Origin: Pseudomonas sp. URMO17WK12:I11
GTDB taxonomy: Bacteria > Pseudomonadota > Gammaproteobacteria > Pseudomonadales > Pseudomonadaceae
Direction of reading: 5' to 3'
DNA: 64,000 bases
Assembly (NCBI RefSeq): GCF_007677725.1
Contig: NZ_VEDF01000016.1
Location: 42,235-106,234 of the forward strand
The position numbers and the translations under genes were made by a program. The notes below the pieces were generated by a model. The model did no database searches. It worked only from the letters and a program-made list of their open reading frames with translations, and was not told the DNA's origin. This document shows, piece after piece, positions 25,450 to 33,178 of the stretch (position 1 is the stretch's first letter; each line of letters starts with the position of its first letter).

Positions 25450-26900
25450 CCACGCTCATGGTGCAAGGCACCACCTCCGATGCCGGCAAGAGCACGCTGG
25501 TCACCGCCCTGTGTCGCTGGCTGTTGCGCCAGGGCGTCGGCGTGGTGCCGTTCAAGCCGCAGAACATGGCGCTCAACAGCGCGGTGACGGCCGACGGTGG
25601 CGAGATCGGCCGGGCCCAGGCGGTGCAGGCCGAGGCCTGCCGCTTGGCCGCGCATACCGATATGAACCCGGTGCTGCTCAAACCCAACAGCGATACCGGC
25701 GCCCAGGTGATCATCCATGGTCGTGCGGTCACCAGCATGAACGCGGTGGCCTATCACGACTACAAAGCCATCGCCATGCAAGCGGTGCTGGCTTCGCACC
25801 AGCGGCTGAGCGCCGCCTACCCGGTGGTGATGGTCGAAGGCGCAGGCTCGCCGGCCGAGATCAACCTGCGCGCTGGTGACATTGCCAACATGGGCTTCGC
25901 CGAAGCCGTGGACTGCCCGGTGATTCTCATCGCCGACATCAACCGTGGCGGTGTCTTCGCTCACCTGGTCGGCACCCTGGAACTGCTCTCGGCGAGCGAG
26001 CAGGCGCGGGTCGCAGGTTTCGTCATCAACCGTTTTCGCGGTGACATCGCCCTGCTGCAGCCGGGTCTGGACTGGCTCGAACAGCGCACCGGCAAACCGG
26101 TGCTGGGCGTGCTGCCCTATGTCAGCGACCTGCACCTGGAGGCCGAGGATGGCATCGACACGCGCCAGGCGGCCAAGCAGGAGCAGGTGCTCAAGGTCAT
26201 CGTGCCGGTGCTGCCGCGCATCAGCAACCATACCGACTTCGACCCGCTGCGCCTGCATCCGCAGGTCGATCTGCAATTCATCGGGCCCGGCCAGCCCATT
26301 CCCGCCGCCGACCTGATCATCCTGCCAGGCTCGAAAAGCGTACGCGGCGATCTGGCACAGCTGCGCGCGCGCGGCTGGGACACGGCCATCGCCCGCCACC
26401 TGCGCTACGGCGGCAAGTTGATCGGCATCTGTGGCGGCCTGCAGATGCTCGGCCGTGAAGTGCACGACCCGCTGGGCCTCGAGGGCAGCGCCGGTTCCAG
26501 CCCTGGCTTGGGCTTGTTCGACTACGTCACGCTGCTCGAGGCCGACAAGCAGCTGCGCAACGTTACTGGAACCCTGAGCCTGGAAGCGGCGCCGGTAGCC
26601 GGCTACGAGATTCACGCGGGCGTCACCCGTGGCCCGGCGCTGGAGCATCCGGCCGTGCAGCTTGCCGATGGCCGCTGCGATGGCGCGCGCAGCGCCGACG
26701 GGCAGATCCTCGCCACCTACCTGCATGGCCTGTTCGAGGGCACCGAGTCGTGCGCTGCGTTGCTGCGCTGGGCAGGGCTCGAGCAGGTGCAGAAGGTCGA
26801 CTATGAGGCTTTGCGCGAACGCGACATCGAGCGCCTGGCGGACCTGGTCGAGCAGCACCTGGACACCGCGCGCCTGCGCAGCCTGTGTGGAGTCGCCTGA
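25446..26900 (+). CDS. cobQ: Cobyric acid synthase CobQ
   Basis: Glutamine-dependent amidation of the b, d, e and g carboxylates. 484 aa. P-loop MVQGTTSDAGKSTLVTAL, PFKPQNMALNSAVT, VEGAGSPAEINL, then the amidotransferase half with LPGSKSVRGDL, Cys nucleophile in GICGGLQMLGREV and His in LATYLHGLFEG. Full length for the family. ATGA overlap with cobC; followed by cobP after 1 bp. Confidence 0.94.
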   Translation: MTTLMVQGTTSDAGKSTLVTALCRWLLRQGVGVVPFKPQNMALNSAVTADGGEIGRAQAVQAEACRLAAHTDMNPVLLKPNSDTGAQVIIHGRAVTSMNAVAYHDYKAIAMQAVLASHQRLSAAYPVVMVEGAGSPAEINLRAGDIANMGFAEAVDCPVILIADINRGGVFAHLVGTLELLSASEQARVAGFVINRFRGDIALLQPGLDWLEQRTGKPVLGVLPYVSDLHLEAEDGIDTRQAAKQEQVLKVIVPVLPRISNHTDFDPLRLHPQVDLQFIGPGQPIPAADLIILPGSKSVRGDLAQLRARGWDTAIARHLRYGGKLIGICGGLQMLGREVHDPLGLEGSAGSSPGLGLFDYVTLLEADKQLRNVTGTLSLEAAPVAGYEIHAGVTRGPALEHPAVQLADGRCDGARSADGQILATYLHGLFEGTESCAALLRWAGLEQVQKVDYEALRERDIERLADLVEQHLDTARLRSLCGVA

Positions 26901-26901
26901 C

Positions 26902-27423
26902 ATGCGCAGCCTGATCCTCGGCGGCGCCCGCTCGGGCAAGAGCCGCCTGGCCGAACAACTGGCCAGTGACAGTGGCCTGGCCGTCACCTACATCGCCACC
27001 AGCGAGCCGCTCGATGGTGAAATGAACGAACGGGTGCGCCTGCACCGTCAGCGCCGCCCTGAACACTGGGCGCTCATCGAAGAGCCTTTGGCCTTGGCGG
27101 ATGTCCTGCGTGCCCAGGCCGCTGAGGACCGTTGCCTGCTGGTGGACTGCCTGACCTTGTGGCTGACCAACCTGCTGATGCTCGACGACCCGCAGCGCCT
27201 GGCCGCCGAGCGCGAGGCGCTGCTCGACTGCCTGGAGCAACTGCCGGGCACGCTCATTCTGGTCAGCAACGAAACCGGCCTGGGCGTCGTGCCCATGGGC
27301 GAGCTGACGCGCCGTTACGTTGACTTGGCCGGCTGGCTGCACCAGGCCATCGCTGAACGCTGCCAGAGGGTCGTGCTGACCGTCGCTGGCCTTCCTCTCA
27401 TGCTCAAGGGACCCGCTCTATGA
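26902..27423 (+). CDS. cobP: Adenosylcobinamide kinase / guanylyltransferase CobP (CobU)
   Basis: Bifunctional enzyme that phosphorylates adenosylcobinamide and adds GMP. 173 aa. P-loop LILGGARSGKSRLAEQLA at the N-terminus, then TYIATSEPLDGEMNERVRLH (RxxxHRxxR-like region), LVDCLTLWLTNLL (Walker B) and SNETGLGVVPMGELTRRY. The ATG at 26902 is 1 bp after the cobQ stop; the open frame extends back inside cobQ and is not used. Overlaps cobT by ATGA. Confidence 0.93.
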   Translation: MRSLILGGARSGKSRLAEQLASDSGLAVTYIATSEPLDGEMNERVRLHRQRRPEHWALIEEPLALADVLRAQAAEDRCLLVDCLTLWLTNLLMLDDPQRLAAEREALLDCLEQLPGTLILVSNETGLGVVPMGELTRRYVDLAGWLHQAIAERCQRVVLTVAGLPLMLKGPAL

Positions 27424-28475
27424 ACCCAGCCTGGTGGCGTGACGCCTGCCAACCCATCGACCACGCCGCCATGGACCAGGCTCGCGCCCGTCAACAGCAA
27501 CTGACCAAGCCGGCCGGCTCGCTCGGCCAGCTCGAAGGCGTGGCCGTGCAACTGGCTGGCCTGCAGGGTCGGGAACGGCCCACCCTGGAGCAGGTTGCGA
27601 TCACCCTGTTCGCTGGCGATCACGGCGTGGTCGAGGAGGGTGTCTCAGCCTACCCGCAAGCAGTGACCGGGCAGATGCTGCGCAATTTCGTCAACGGTGG
27701 TGCCGCGATCAGCGTACTGGCGCGGCAGCTGCAAGCCCGCCTTGAGGTGCTCGACCTGGGCACCGTTGACCCCGCGCTGGCGCTGGCGGGTGTGCGCCAT
27801 CTGCACCTGGGCGCCGGTACCGCCAACTTCGCCCGCCAACCGGCGATGACCGATGCGCAGCTGCAAGGCGCCTTGCAGGCCGGTCGTGACAGCGTCACGC
27901 GCGCAGCGGCCACGGGCGCGCAGTTGTTCATCGGTGGCGAAATGGGCATTGGCAATACGACGGCCGCTGCTGCCGTGGCCTGTGTACTGCTGGCCTGCCC
28001 GGCAGGAGAGCTGAGCGGGCCAGGCACGGGCCTGGACAGCGCCGGCGTACAGCACAAGGCCGCGGTGATCGAACGCGCCCTGGCGCTGCATACGCTGCGC
28101 GCCGATGAGCCGTTACGCGCGCTGGCCTGCGTCGGTGGCTTCGAAATCGCCGCGCTCACCGGGGCCTACCTGGCCTGCGCCCAGCAAGGGGTTGCAGTGT
28201 TGGTGGATGGCTTCATCTGCAGTGTTGCCGCGCTGTTGGCGGTGCGCTTGAGCCCGCAGAGCCGCGCGTGGATGCTATTTGCCCACCAGGGCGCGGAGCC
28301 GGGTCACCAGGCCGTCTTGGCGGCGCTGCATGCCGAGCCGTTGCTGGCCTTGGGGTTGCGGTTGGGCGAGGGCAGCGGGGCTGCGCTGGCGGTGCCGTTG
28401 CTGCGCCTGGCGTGCGACCTGCATGGGCAGATGGCGACGTTCGCCGAAGCGGCGGTGGCGGATCGTCCGGCATGA
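27420..28475 (+). CDS. cobT: Nicotinate-nucleotide-DMB phosphoribosyltransferase CobT
   Basis: Makes alpha-ribazole 5'-phosphate from nicotinate mononucleotide and DMB. 351 aa. Motifs: KPAGSLGQLEGVAVQLAG, LFAGDHGVVEEGVSAYPQ, the phosphate loop FIGGEMGIGNTTAAAA, and a C-terminal RLGEGSGAALAVPLLR with the glutamate that acts as base in the family. The product needs DMB, supplied by BluB four genes upstream. Its stop overlaps the phosphatase start. Confidence 0.94.
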   Translation: MNPAWWRDACQPIDHAAMDQARARQQQLTKPAGSLGQLEGVAVQLAGLQGRERPTLEQVAITLFAGDHGVVEEGVSAYPQAVTGQMLRNFVNGGAAISVLARQLQARLEVLDLGTVDPALALAGVRHLHLGAGTANFARQPAMTDAQLQGALQAGRDSVTRAAATGAQLFIGGEMGIGNTTAAAAVACVLLACPAGELSGPGTGLDSAGVQHKAAVIERALALHTLRADEPLRALACVGGFEIAALTGAYLACAQQGVAVLVDGFICSVAALLAVRLSPQSRAWMLFAHQGAEPGHQAVLAALHAEPLLALGLRLGEGSGAALAVPLLRLACDLHGQMATFAEAAVADRPA

Positions 28476-29029
28476 TGCTCGATCTGTTGCGCCATGGTGA
28501 AACGGAACAGGGCGGCGGCCTGCGTGGCAGCCTGGATGATGCGCTGACGGCCAAAGGCTGGGCGCAGATGCACGCTGCGCTGGCCTCGGCTGGCCCCTGG
28601 CAGGTGGTGGTCAGCTCGCCCTTGCAACGCTGCGCGCGATTTGCCGAGCAACTGGGCGTGCCGGTGCAGCTCGAGGCCGACCTGCAGGAGTTGCACTTCG
28701 GCGCCTGGGAAGGCCGCACGGCGCTGCAGATCATGCAGGACCAGGCAGACGAACTAGGCCGCTTCTGGGCCGACCCTTACGCGTTCACGCCGCCTGACGG
28801 CGAGCCTGTGGCCCGCTTCGCCGAACGGGTGCTGGGCGCGGTCACCCGACTGCAGCAGCAGCACGCCGGCAAGCGCGTGCTGCTGGTCACTCACGGCGGG
28901 GTCATGCGCCTGTTGCTGGCACGTGCCCGTGGTTTGCCCAAGGCGCAGCTGCTGCAGGTCGAGGTCGGCCATGGCGCCTTGGTGCGGCTGACCGTGGACG
29001 ACCAGGGCGCGTTGCGCGAGGTGCTTTGA
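28472..29029 (+). CDS. Alpha-ribazole phosphatase (histidine phosphatase family)
   Basis: 185-aa histidine phosphatase, predicted to remove the 5'-phosphate in the last steps of nucleotide-loop assembly (the enzyme called CobC in Salmonella). RHG motif in LLRHGETEQ, partner His in LLVTHGGVMRLLL, acidic residue in LQELHFGAWEG. The position between cobT and cobS supports alpha-ribazole phosphate as substrate. The symbol is left empty to avoid confusion with the decarboxylase cobC in the same operon. Two adjacent ATGs (28472 and 28475) are possible starts. Confidence 0.88.
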   Translation: MMLDLLRHGETEQGGGLRGSLDDALTAKGWAQMHAALASAGPWQVVVSSPLQRCARFAEQLGVPVQLEADLQELHFGAWEGRTALQIMQDQADELGRFWADPYAFTPPDGEPVARFAERVLGAVTRLQQQHAGKRVLLVTHGGVMRLLLARARGLPKAQLLQVEVGHGALVRLTVDDQGALREVL

Positions 29030-29030
29030 C

Positions 29031-29759
29031 ATGCTGCCATTCTGGATTGCCTTGCAGTTTCTCAGCAGCTTGCCTGTGCGCTTGCCGGGCATGCCTGAAC
29101 CTCAGGCCATGGGCCGCTCGTTGTTGTTCTACCCACTGGTCGGGGCGTTGTTCGGCGCCCTGTTGTGGCTGGCCAGCCTGCTGCTGCACGGGGTGGCCGC
29201 GCCGCTTCAGGCTGCTCTGCTGCTGAGCCTGTGGGTGCTGCTCAGCGGTGCGCTGCATCTGGACGGCCTGGCCGACAGCGCCGACGCCTGGCTGGGCGGC
29301 TTTGGCGATCGCGAGCGCACGCTGCAGATCATGAAGGATCCGCGCAGCGGCCCGATCGCCGTGGTGACGCTGGTCTTGCTATTGCTGTTGAAATTCTGTG
29401 CCCTGTGGGTGCTCGTCGAACGGGGCGCGGGCGTGGCGTTGCTGTTGGCGCCGATCGTCGGGCGCGCGGCCATGCTTGGCTTGTTTCTCAGCACCCCCTA
29501 CGTGCGCCGGGGTGGCTTGGGCCAGGCCCTGGCCGAGCACCTGCCGCGCACCGCGGCAAAGTGGGTGCTGCTGCTCAGCCTGCTGGCCTGTGTGGTGCTG
29601 GGCGGCGCGCAGGCCCTGCTGCCGATGCTGGCTGCGGCGCTGGTATTCGTGTGGTTGCGCAGATCGATGTGCACCCGCCTGGGCGGCGCTACCGGCGACA
29701 CTGCCGGCGCGATGCTGGAGCTGCTCGAACTGACCGTGCTGGTGGGCTTGGCCGTCTGA
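29031..29759 (+). CDS. cobS: Adenosylcobinamide-GDP ribazoletransferase CobS
   Basis: Membrane-bound cobalamin (5'-phosphate) synthase, the final condensation. 242 aa, about six TM segments, and the signature GALHLDGLADSADAWLGGFGDRE with Asp residues for Mg, followed by RTLQIMKDPRSGPIAVV, and a C-terminal GGATGDTAGAMLELLE. It starts 1 bp after the phosphatase stop and is the last cob gene; no strong terminator is visible before the MFS gene 110 bp downstream. Confidence 0.93.
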   Translation: MLPFWIALQFLSSLPVRLPGMPEPQAMGRSLLFYPLVGALFGALLWLASLLLHGVAAPLQAALLLSLWVLLSGALHLDGLADSADAWLGGFGDRERTLQIMKDPRSGPIAVVTLVLLLLLKFCALWVLVERGAGVALLLAPIVGRAAMLGLFLSTPYVRRGGLGQALAEHLPRTAAKWVLLLSLLACVVLGGAQALLPMLAAALVFVWLRRSMCTRLGGATGDTAGAMLELLELTVLVGLAV

Positions 29760-29869
29760 GTGCAGCGTCGGCGCAGCGAGGATGAACGGCAACAGCGAAA
29801 TTTCTTGCAACACTGGCCGTTGGAATCGGTTATACCTGCATGACCTTGCAATGGCTGGAGATAACAAGA

Positions 29870-31072
29870 ATGAGTTCGGTATGGCGATCCAGTGGGTGGG
29901 TGTTGACTGGGGCAGCGTTGATCCTGGCACTCTCGCTTGGTGTGCGGCATGGTTTTGGCCTGTTCCTGGCGCCGATGAGCGCCGACTTCGGCTGGGGCCG
30001 TGAGGTATACGCGTTCGCGATCGCCCTGCAGAACCTGATCTGGGGCTTGGCCCAACCGTTTGCCGGCGCGCTGGCCGATCGGCTCGGAGCGGCTCGAGTC
30101 GTGATCATCGGCGGCATTCTCTATGCCGCGGGCCTGCTGTTGATGAGTACCGCCGATTCGGCGTGGTCGTTGTCGCTGAGCGCAGGCCTGCTGATTGGTA
30201 TCGGCCTGTCGGGCACTTCGTTTTCGGTCATTCTCGGCGTGGTGGGTCGCGCAGTGCCAGCGGAAAAACGCAGCATGGCCATGGGCATTGCCAGCGCCGC
30301 CGGCTCGTTCGGCCAATTCGCGATGCTGCCCGGCACCCTTGGCCTGATCGAATGGCTGGGCTGGTCGGCGGCGCTGCTGGTACTGGGCCTGTTGGTGGCG
30401 CTGACCGTGCCCTTTGTCGGGCTGCTGCGTGACCAACCGCTGCCCAGCCACGGTGGCGAGCAGACCTTGGCCCAGGCGCTGCGCGAGGCCTGCTCGCACT
30501 CGGGATTCTGGTTGCTGGCGTTGGGCTTTTTCGTCTGTGGCTTTCAGGTGGTGTTCATCGGCGTGCACCTGCCGGCCTATCTGGTCGACCAGCATCTGCC
30601 GGCCACCACGGGCACCACGGTGCTGGCACTGGTCGGGTTGTTCAATATCGTCGGCACCTATACCGCAGGCTGGCTGGGCGGGCGGATGTCCAAGCCGCGC
30701 TTGCTGACCGCGTTGTATCTGTTGCGCGGGGTGGTGATTGGCCTGTTCCTGTGGTTGCCGGTCACGCAGCTGAGCGCTTACCTGTTCGGCATCGCCATGG
30801 GGCTGCTGTGGCTGTCCACCGTACCGTTGACCAATGGCACGGTGGCCACGGTATTCGGCGTGCGCAATCTGTCGATGCTGGGTGGCATCGTGTTCCTGTT
30901 CCACCAGTTGGGGGCATTTCTGGGCGGTTGGCTGGGCGGGGTGGTGTACGACCAGACGGGTAATTACGACCTGGTCTGGCAGATCTCGATCCTGCTCAGC
31001 CTGCTGGCTGCGGCGCTCAACTGGCCGGTGCGGGAGCGGCCGGTGGCGCGTTTGCAGGCGCAATCGGCATGA
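29870..31072 (+). CDS. MFS transporter
   Basis: 400-aa, 12-TM major facilitator. The N-half has VRHGFGLFLAPMSADFGWGRE followed by the MFS loop FAGALADRLGAARVV between TM2 and TM3, resembling monocarboxylate/oxalate-type carriers. The ATG at 29870 has GGAG 9 nt upstream; an ATG 30 nt earlier lacks one. Substrate unknown; nothing shows that it carries a corrinoid, although it follows the cob operon. Its stop overlaps the start of a 40-codon frame. Confidence 0.85.
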   Translation: MSSVWRSSGWVLTGAALILALSLGVRHGFGLFLAPMSADFGWGREVYAFAIALQNLIWGLAQPFAGALADRLGAARVVIIGGILYAAGLLLMSTADSAWSLSLSAGLLIGIGLSGTSFSVILGVVGRAVPAEKRSMAMGIASAAGSFGQFAMLPGTLGLIEWLGWSAALLVLGLLVALTVPFVGLLRDQPLPSHGGEQTLAQALREACSHSGFWLLALGFFVCGFQVVFIGVHLPAYLVDQHLPATTGTTVLALVGLFNIVGTYTAGWLGGRMSKPRLLTALYLLRGVVIGLFLWLPVTQLSAYLFGIAMGLLWLSTVPLTNGTVATVFGVRNLSMLGGIVFLFHQLGAFLGGWLGGVVYDQTGNYDLVWQISILLSLLAAALNWPVRERPVARLQAQSA

Positions 31073-31191
31073 ACCCCTCCCTGGCGCGTGGGTTGCTGTT
31101 GGCCGCGGGTGGGCTGTTGCTGGCCTTGGTCTGGTGGGGCTGGCAGCGCGGTGGGCTGGCGTTGATGCAGTTGGGCATGAGCGTCTGTTAG
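31069..31191 (+). CDS. Small single-pass membrane protein (40 aa)
   Basis: A short open frame that starts in an ATGA overlap with the MFS stop, as in translationally coupled genes. The product begins MNPSLARGLLLAAGGLLLAL, forms one hydrophobic helix (about residues 7-24, ending in VWWGW) with an Arg before it, then a short second hydrophobic stretch ending in Cys. Nothing in the sequence identifies a function; it could be a small partner of the transporter. Codon choice is like its neighbours. Confidence 0.55.
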   Translation: MNPSLARGLLLAAGGLLLALVWWGWQRGGLALMQLGMSVC

Positions 31192-31237
31192 GCGCTACGC
31201 TGCAAGTTCATGGGCTGTATGGCTGGAGAGGCGAACG

Positions 31238-31789
31238 ATGCGTGCACACTGGTGGTTGATGCCGTTGCTGGGGATGCTGGCGAGCGCGAGCGGTTGGGCG
31301 GCGGATTGCCCGGCGGCATTGCAGGGTAACTTGCCGGAGCTGCGCGGCAAGGGGCAGGTCGATCTGTGCCAGCGCTTTGCCGGCAAGCCGTTGGTGGTGA
31401 TCAACACGGCGAGCTACTGCGGGTTCGCGCCGCAATTCGAGGGGTTGGAGGCGGCTTATCAGGCTTACCATGGCCAAGGGCTGGAAATGCTGGGTGTGCC
31501 GTCCAATGATTTCAAGCAGGAAGATGCCGACAGTGATAAGACGGCGAAGGTATGTTATGCCAACTATGGCGTTACCTTCACCATGACCAAGGCGCAGCCG
31601 GTGCGGGGCAGGGATGCGATACCGTTGTTCACCGAGTTGGCTCGCCAGAGCAGTGCGCCGAAGTGGAACTTCTACAAATATGTGGTTGATCGGCAGGGTA
31701 AGGTGATTGCCAACTTCTCCAGCCTTACCAAGCCTGATGATCCCGAGTTCCGCGCAGCAATCGAAAAGGCGATTGCCTCCAAACAATAA
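31238..31789 (+). CDS. Exported glutathione peroxidase family protein
   Basis: 183 aa with a signal peptide (MRAHWWLMPLLGMLASASGWA, cleaved before ADCP), so periplasmic. The GPx/thioredoxin fold shows the peroxidatic cysteine in NTASYCGFAPQFEGLE (TGC codon, not selenocysteine), then GVPSNDFKQEDA with the normal Gln position and KWNFYKYVVDRQGKV containing the catalytic-type Trp/Asn. Expected to reduce peroxides using thioredoxin-like or thiol donors. The signal peptide is less usual, as most bacterial GPx proteins are cytoplasmic. Followed by tandem heptamers. Confidence 0.85.
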   Translation: MRAHWWLMPLLGMLASASGWAADCPAALQGNLPELRGKGQVDLCQRFAGKPLVVINTASYCGFAPQFEGLEAAYQAYHGQGLEMLGVPSNDFKQEDADSDKTAKVCYANYGVTFTMTKAQPVRGRDAIPLFTELARQSSAPKWNFYKYVVDRQGKVIANFSSLTKPDDPEFRAAIEKAIASKQ

Positions 31790-31805
31790 TTACCGTAATC
31801 AGCAA

Positions 31806-31860
31806 AGCTTCTAGCTTCTAGCTTCTAGCTTCTAGCTTCTAGCTTCTAGCTTCTAGCTTT
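31806..31860. repeat. (AGCTTCT)n tandem heptamers
   Basis: Seven perfect AGCTTCT copies plus a partial one begin 16 bp after the glutathione peroxidase stop and run up to the left arm of the large inverted repeat. Confidence 0.95.
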
Positions 31861-31873
31861 TGTTTTTGCTCTT

Positions 31874-32160
31874 GCTTCTAAGCGCGCGATAGTTCAGGCA
31901 ACGCAAATTGCGACCTCAGGAGGCCGAGTGTAGGCGTCTGGAGGGCCCAGGGTGCGTAGCACCCCCGACGGCGTAGCCGGAGGACGCGAGCTGTACGACT
32001 TGCGAAGCAAGTTGTGGCCGCGCAGGGCCCGCAAGACGCCGGAGCGAGGGGACCCCGGAGCGCAGCGCAGGGGCCGGATGTGGGAGCGAGGGGTTTTTGG
32101 TTCCTTTTTGCCCCGTCAAAAAGGGACTCGCCGTAAAGGCGAAAAGGTGAGTGAGCGTCG
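31874..32160. repeat. Left arm of a ~287-bp inverted repeat
   Basis: This arm is the reverse complement of 32403-32690 along its whole length with scattered mismatches, most at the inner end. It begins GCTTCTAAGCGCGCGATAG and includes GC-rich self-complementary segments. Short ORFs read through it (PAPALRSGVPSLRR-type translations) are the kind often mis-annotated as hypothetical proteins; they lack ribosome sites. It looks like a dispersed non-coding Pseudomonas repeat. Confidence 0.85.
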
Positions 32161-32402
32161 CCTCTGCCAATGAATACCTACAACTAAGTCAAAACAGTCG
32201 CTGCTGTTAGCTTGCAAGTAAAGAGCAATAAGTAGGTAGTTGAAGTTTTAATAATCTTCAGTTGCAAGTTGCAAGTTGCAAGTTGCAAGTTGCAAGTTGC
32301 AAAAAGCAAGCAGCAAATAGCAAGTTGGATTTAGCAGCTTAGCTACAATGTTTTAATGCTATGGTCATGGCTTTTACGAAGCATGCGCATTCATTTGCGA
32401 TG
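32161..32402. repeat. AT-rich spacer with (GTTGCAA)n between the inverted arms
   Basis: About 240 bp of AT-rich DNA with no credible gene. At 32261-32302 it holds six perfect GTTGCAA heptamers, followed by degenerate GCAAG/GCAAAT runs. Confidence 0.85.
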
Positions 32403-32690
32403 GTGGCGCATAGTCACCTTTCCGCCCTTACGGCGGCCTACTTTTTGCCGGGTCAAAAAGTAGGCAAAAACCCCTGGCTCCCACATCCGGCCCCTGCGCT
32501 GCGCTCCGGGGTTCCCTCGCTTCGGCGTCTTGCGGGCCCTGCGCGGCCACAACTTGCTACGCAAGTCGTACAGCTCGCGTCCTCCGGCTACGCCGTCGGG
32601 GGTGCTGCGCACCCTGGGCCCTCCAGACGCCTACGCTCGGCCTCCTGAGGTCGCATTTTGCGTTGCCTGAACTATCGCGCGCTTAGAAGC
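32403..32690. repeat. Right arm of the ~287-bp inverted repeat
   Basis: Inverted copy of 31874-32160. The outer ends (GCGCGCTTAGAAGC) match best, the inner ends diverge. No transposase or target duplication is visible around it. Confidence 0.85.
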
Positions 32691-32695
32691 CAAAG

Positions 32696-32750
32696 CAACA
32701 GCAACAGCAACAGCAAAATCGATGGCGATGGCGATGGCGATGGCGATGGC
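32696..32750. repeat. (CAACAG)3 and (GATGGC)5 hexamer repeats
   Basis: Three CAACAG copies, a 7-bp spacer and five perfect GATGGC copies directly after the right inverted arm. The minus-strand frame through them reads as Ala/Ile repeats and is not considered a gene. Confidence 0.9.
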
Positions 32751-32800
32751 GAAGATTAAAGCTTGATACGCTGCGAAGGCACGGCGCCTGCAGAGTGTTA

Positions 32801-33061
32801 TCAATGCGGATGCACAGTGATAGCCACCAGTTTCATCACTACTGGACGCACCATCAACACACAAAAAAACGCCACCGGCATCGCCAGCTGGTATGCCTTC
32901 AATACATTTCCCAGATAGTCCGGATTCACCCCGGCTGTCGCGGCGGTGATCACGAAACACATCAGCAGCGCCATGATCGACGACATGTAGAACGCGAACA
33001 CACACGGCGTGGCGCCCGCACGCAGTTTACGCCGGTTACGGGTAGTGGACAGATTGCTCAT
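32801..33061 (-). CDS. DUF2798 small membrane protein
   Basis: 86 aa with two TM helices (CVFAFYMSSIMALLMCFVITAATAG and LAMPVAFFCVLMVRPVVMKLV), the DUF2798 layout; function unknown. The ATG at 33061 follows an AGGAG Shine-Dalgarno; a longer frame upstream has none. Divergent from the LysR gene with 117 bp between, the classical arrangement in which the LysR protein regulates the divergent gene, so it is a candidate target. Confidence 0.75.
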   Translation of the reverse strand: MSNLSTTRNRRKLRAGATPCVFAFYMSSIMALLMCFVITAATAGVNPDYLGNVLKAYQLAMPVAFFCVLMVRPVVMKLVAITVHPH

Positions 33062-33178
33062 GCGATCTCCTGATCCATTAGGCTGGAGATCGCAGGTTAG
33101 CAACCGTTGCACGCCCCCTGTAGACCCGCGCTACTGAGTTCTTTATAAAGAGAAACTTACGAATCCAATAGGCCCGCC

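Noticed and set aside
29870..31072. Cobalamin transporter assignment for the MFS gene after cobS
   Set aside because: Only its position suggests it; the sequence resembles monocarboxylate-type carriers and it has its own ribosome site after a 110-bp gap.
31238..31789. Selenoprotein glutathione peroxidase
   Set aside because: The peroxidatic position is a TGC cysteine codon, not TGA.
31916..32170. 84-codon minus-strand ORF in the left inverted arm (and its twin at 32361-32648)
   Set aside because: Both lie in a repeated, self-complementary non-coding element; the same Pro/Arg/Ser-rich translation arises from each copy by symmetry.
31806..32302. CRISPR array
   Set aside because: Repeat units are 7 bp without spacers, and no cas genes are present.
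32631..33005. 124-codon minus-strand ORF with Ala-Ile runs
   Set aside because: The runs come from the GATGGC tandem repeat; the real gene on this strand is the DUF2798 gene in another frame.
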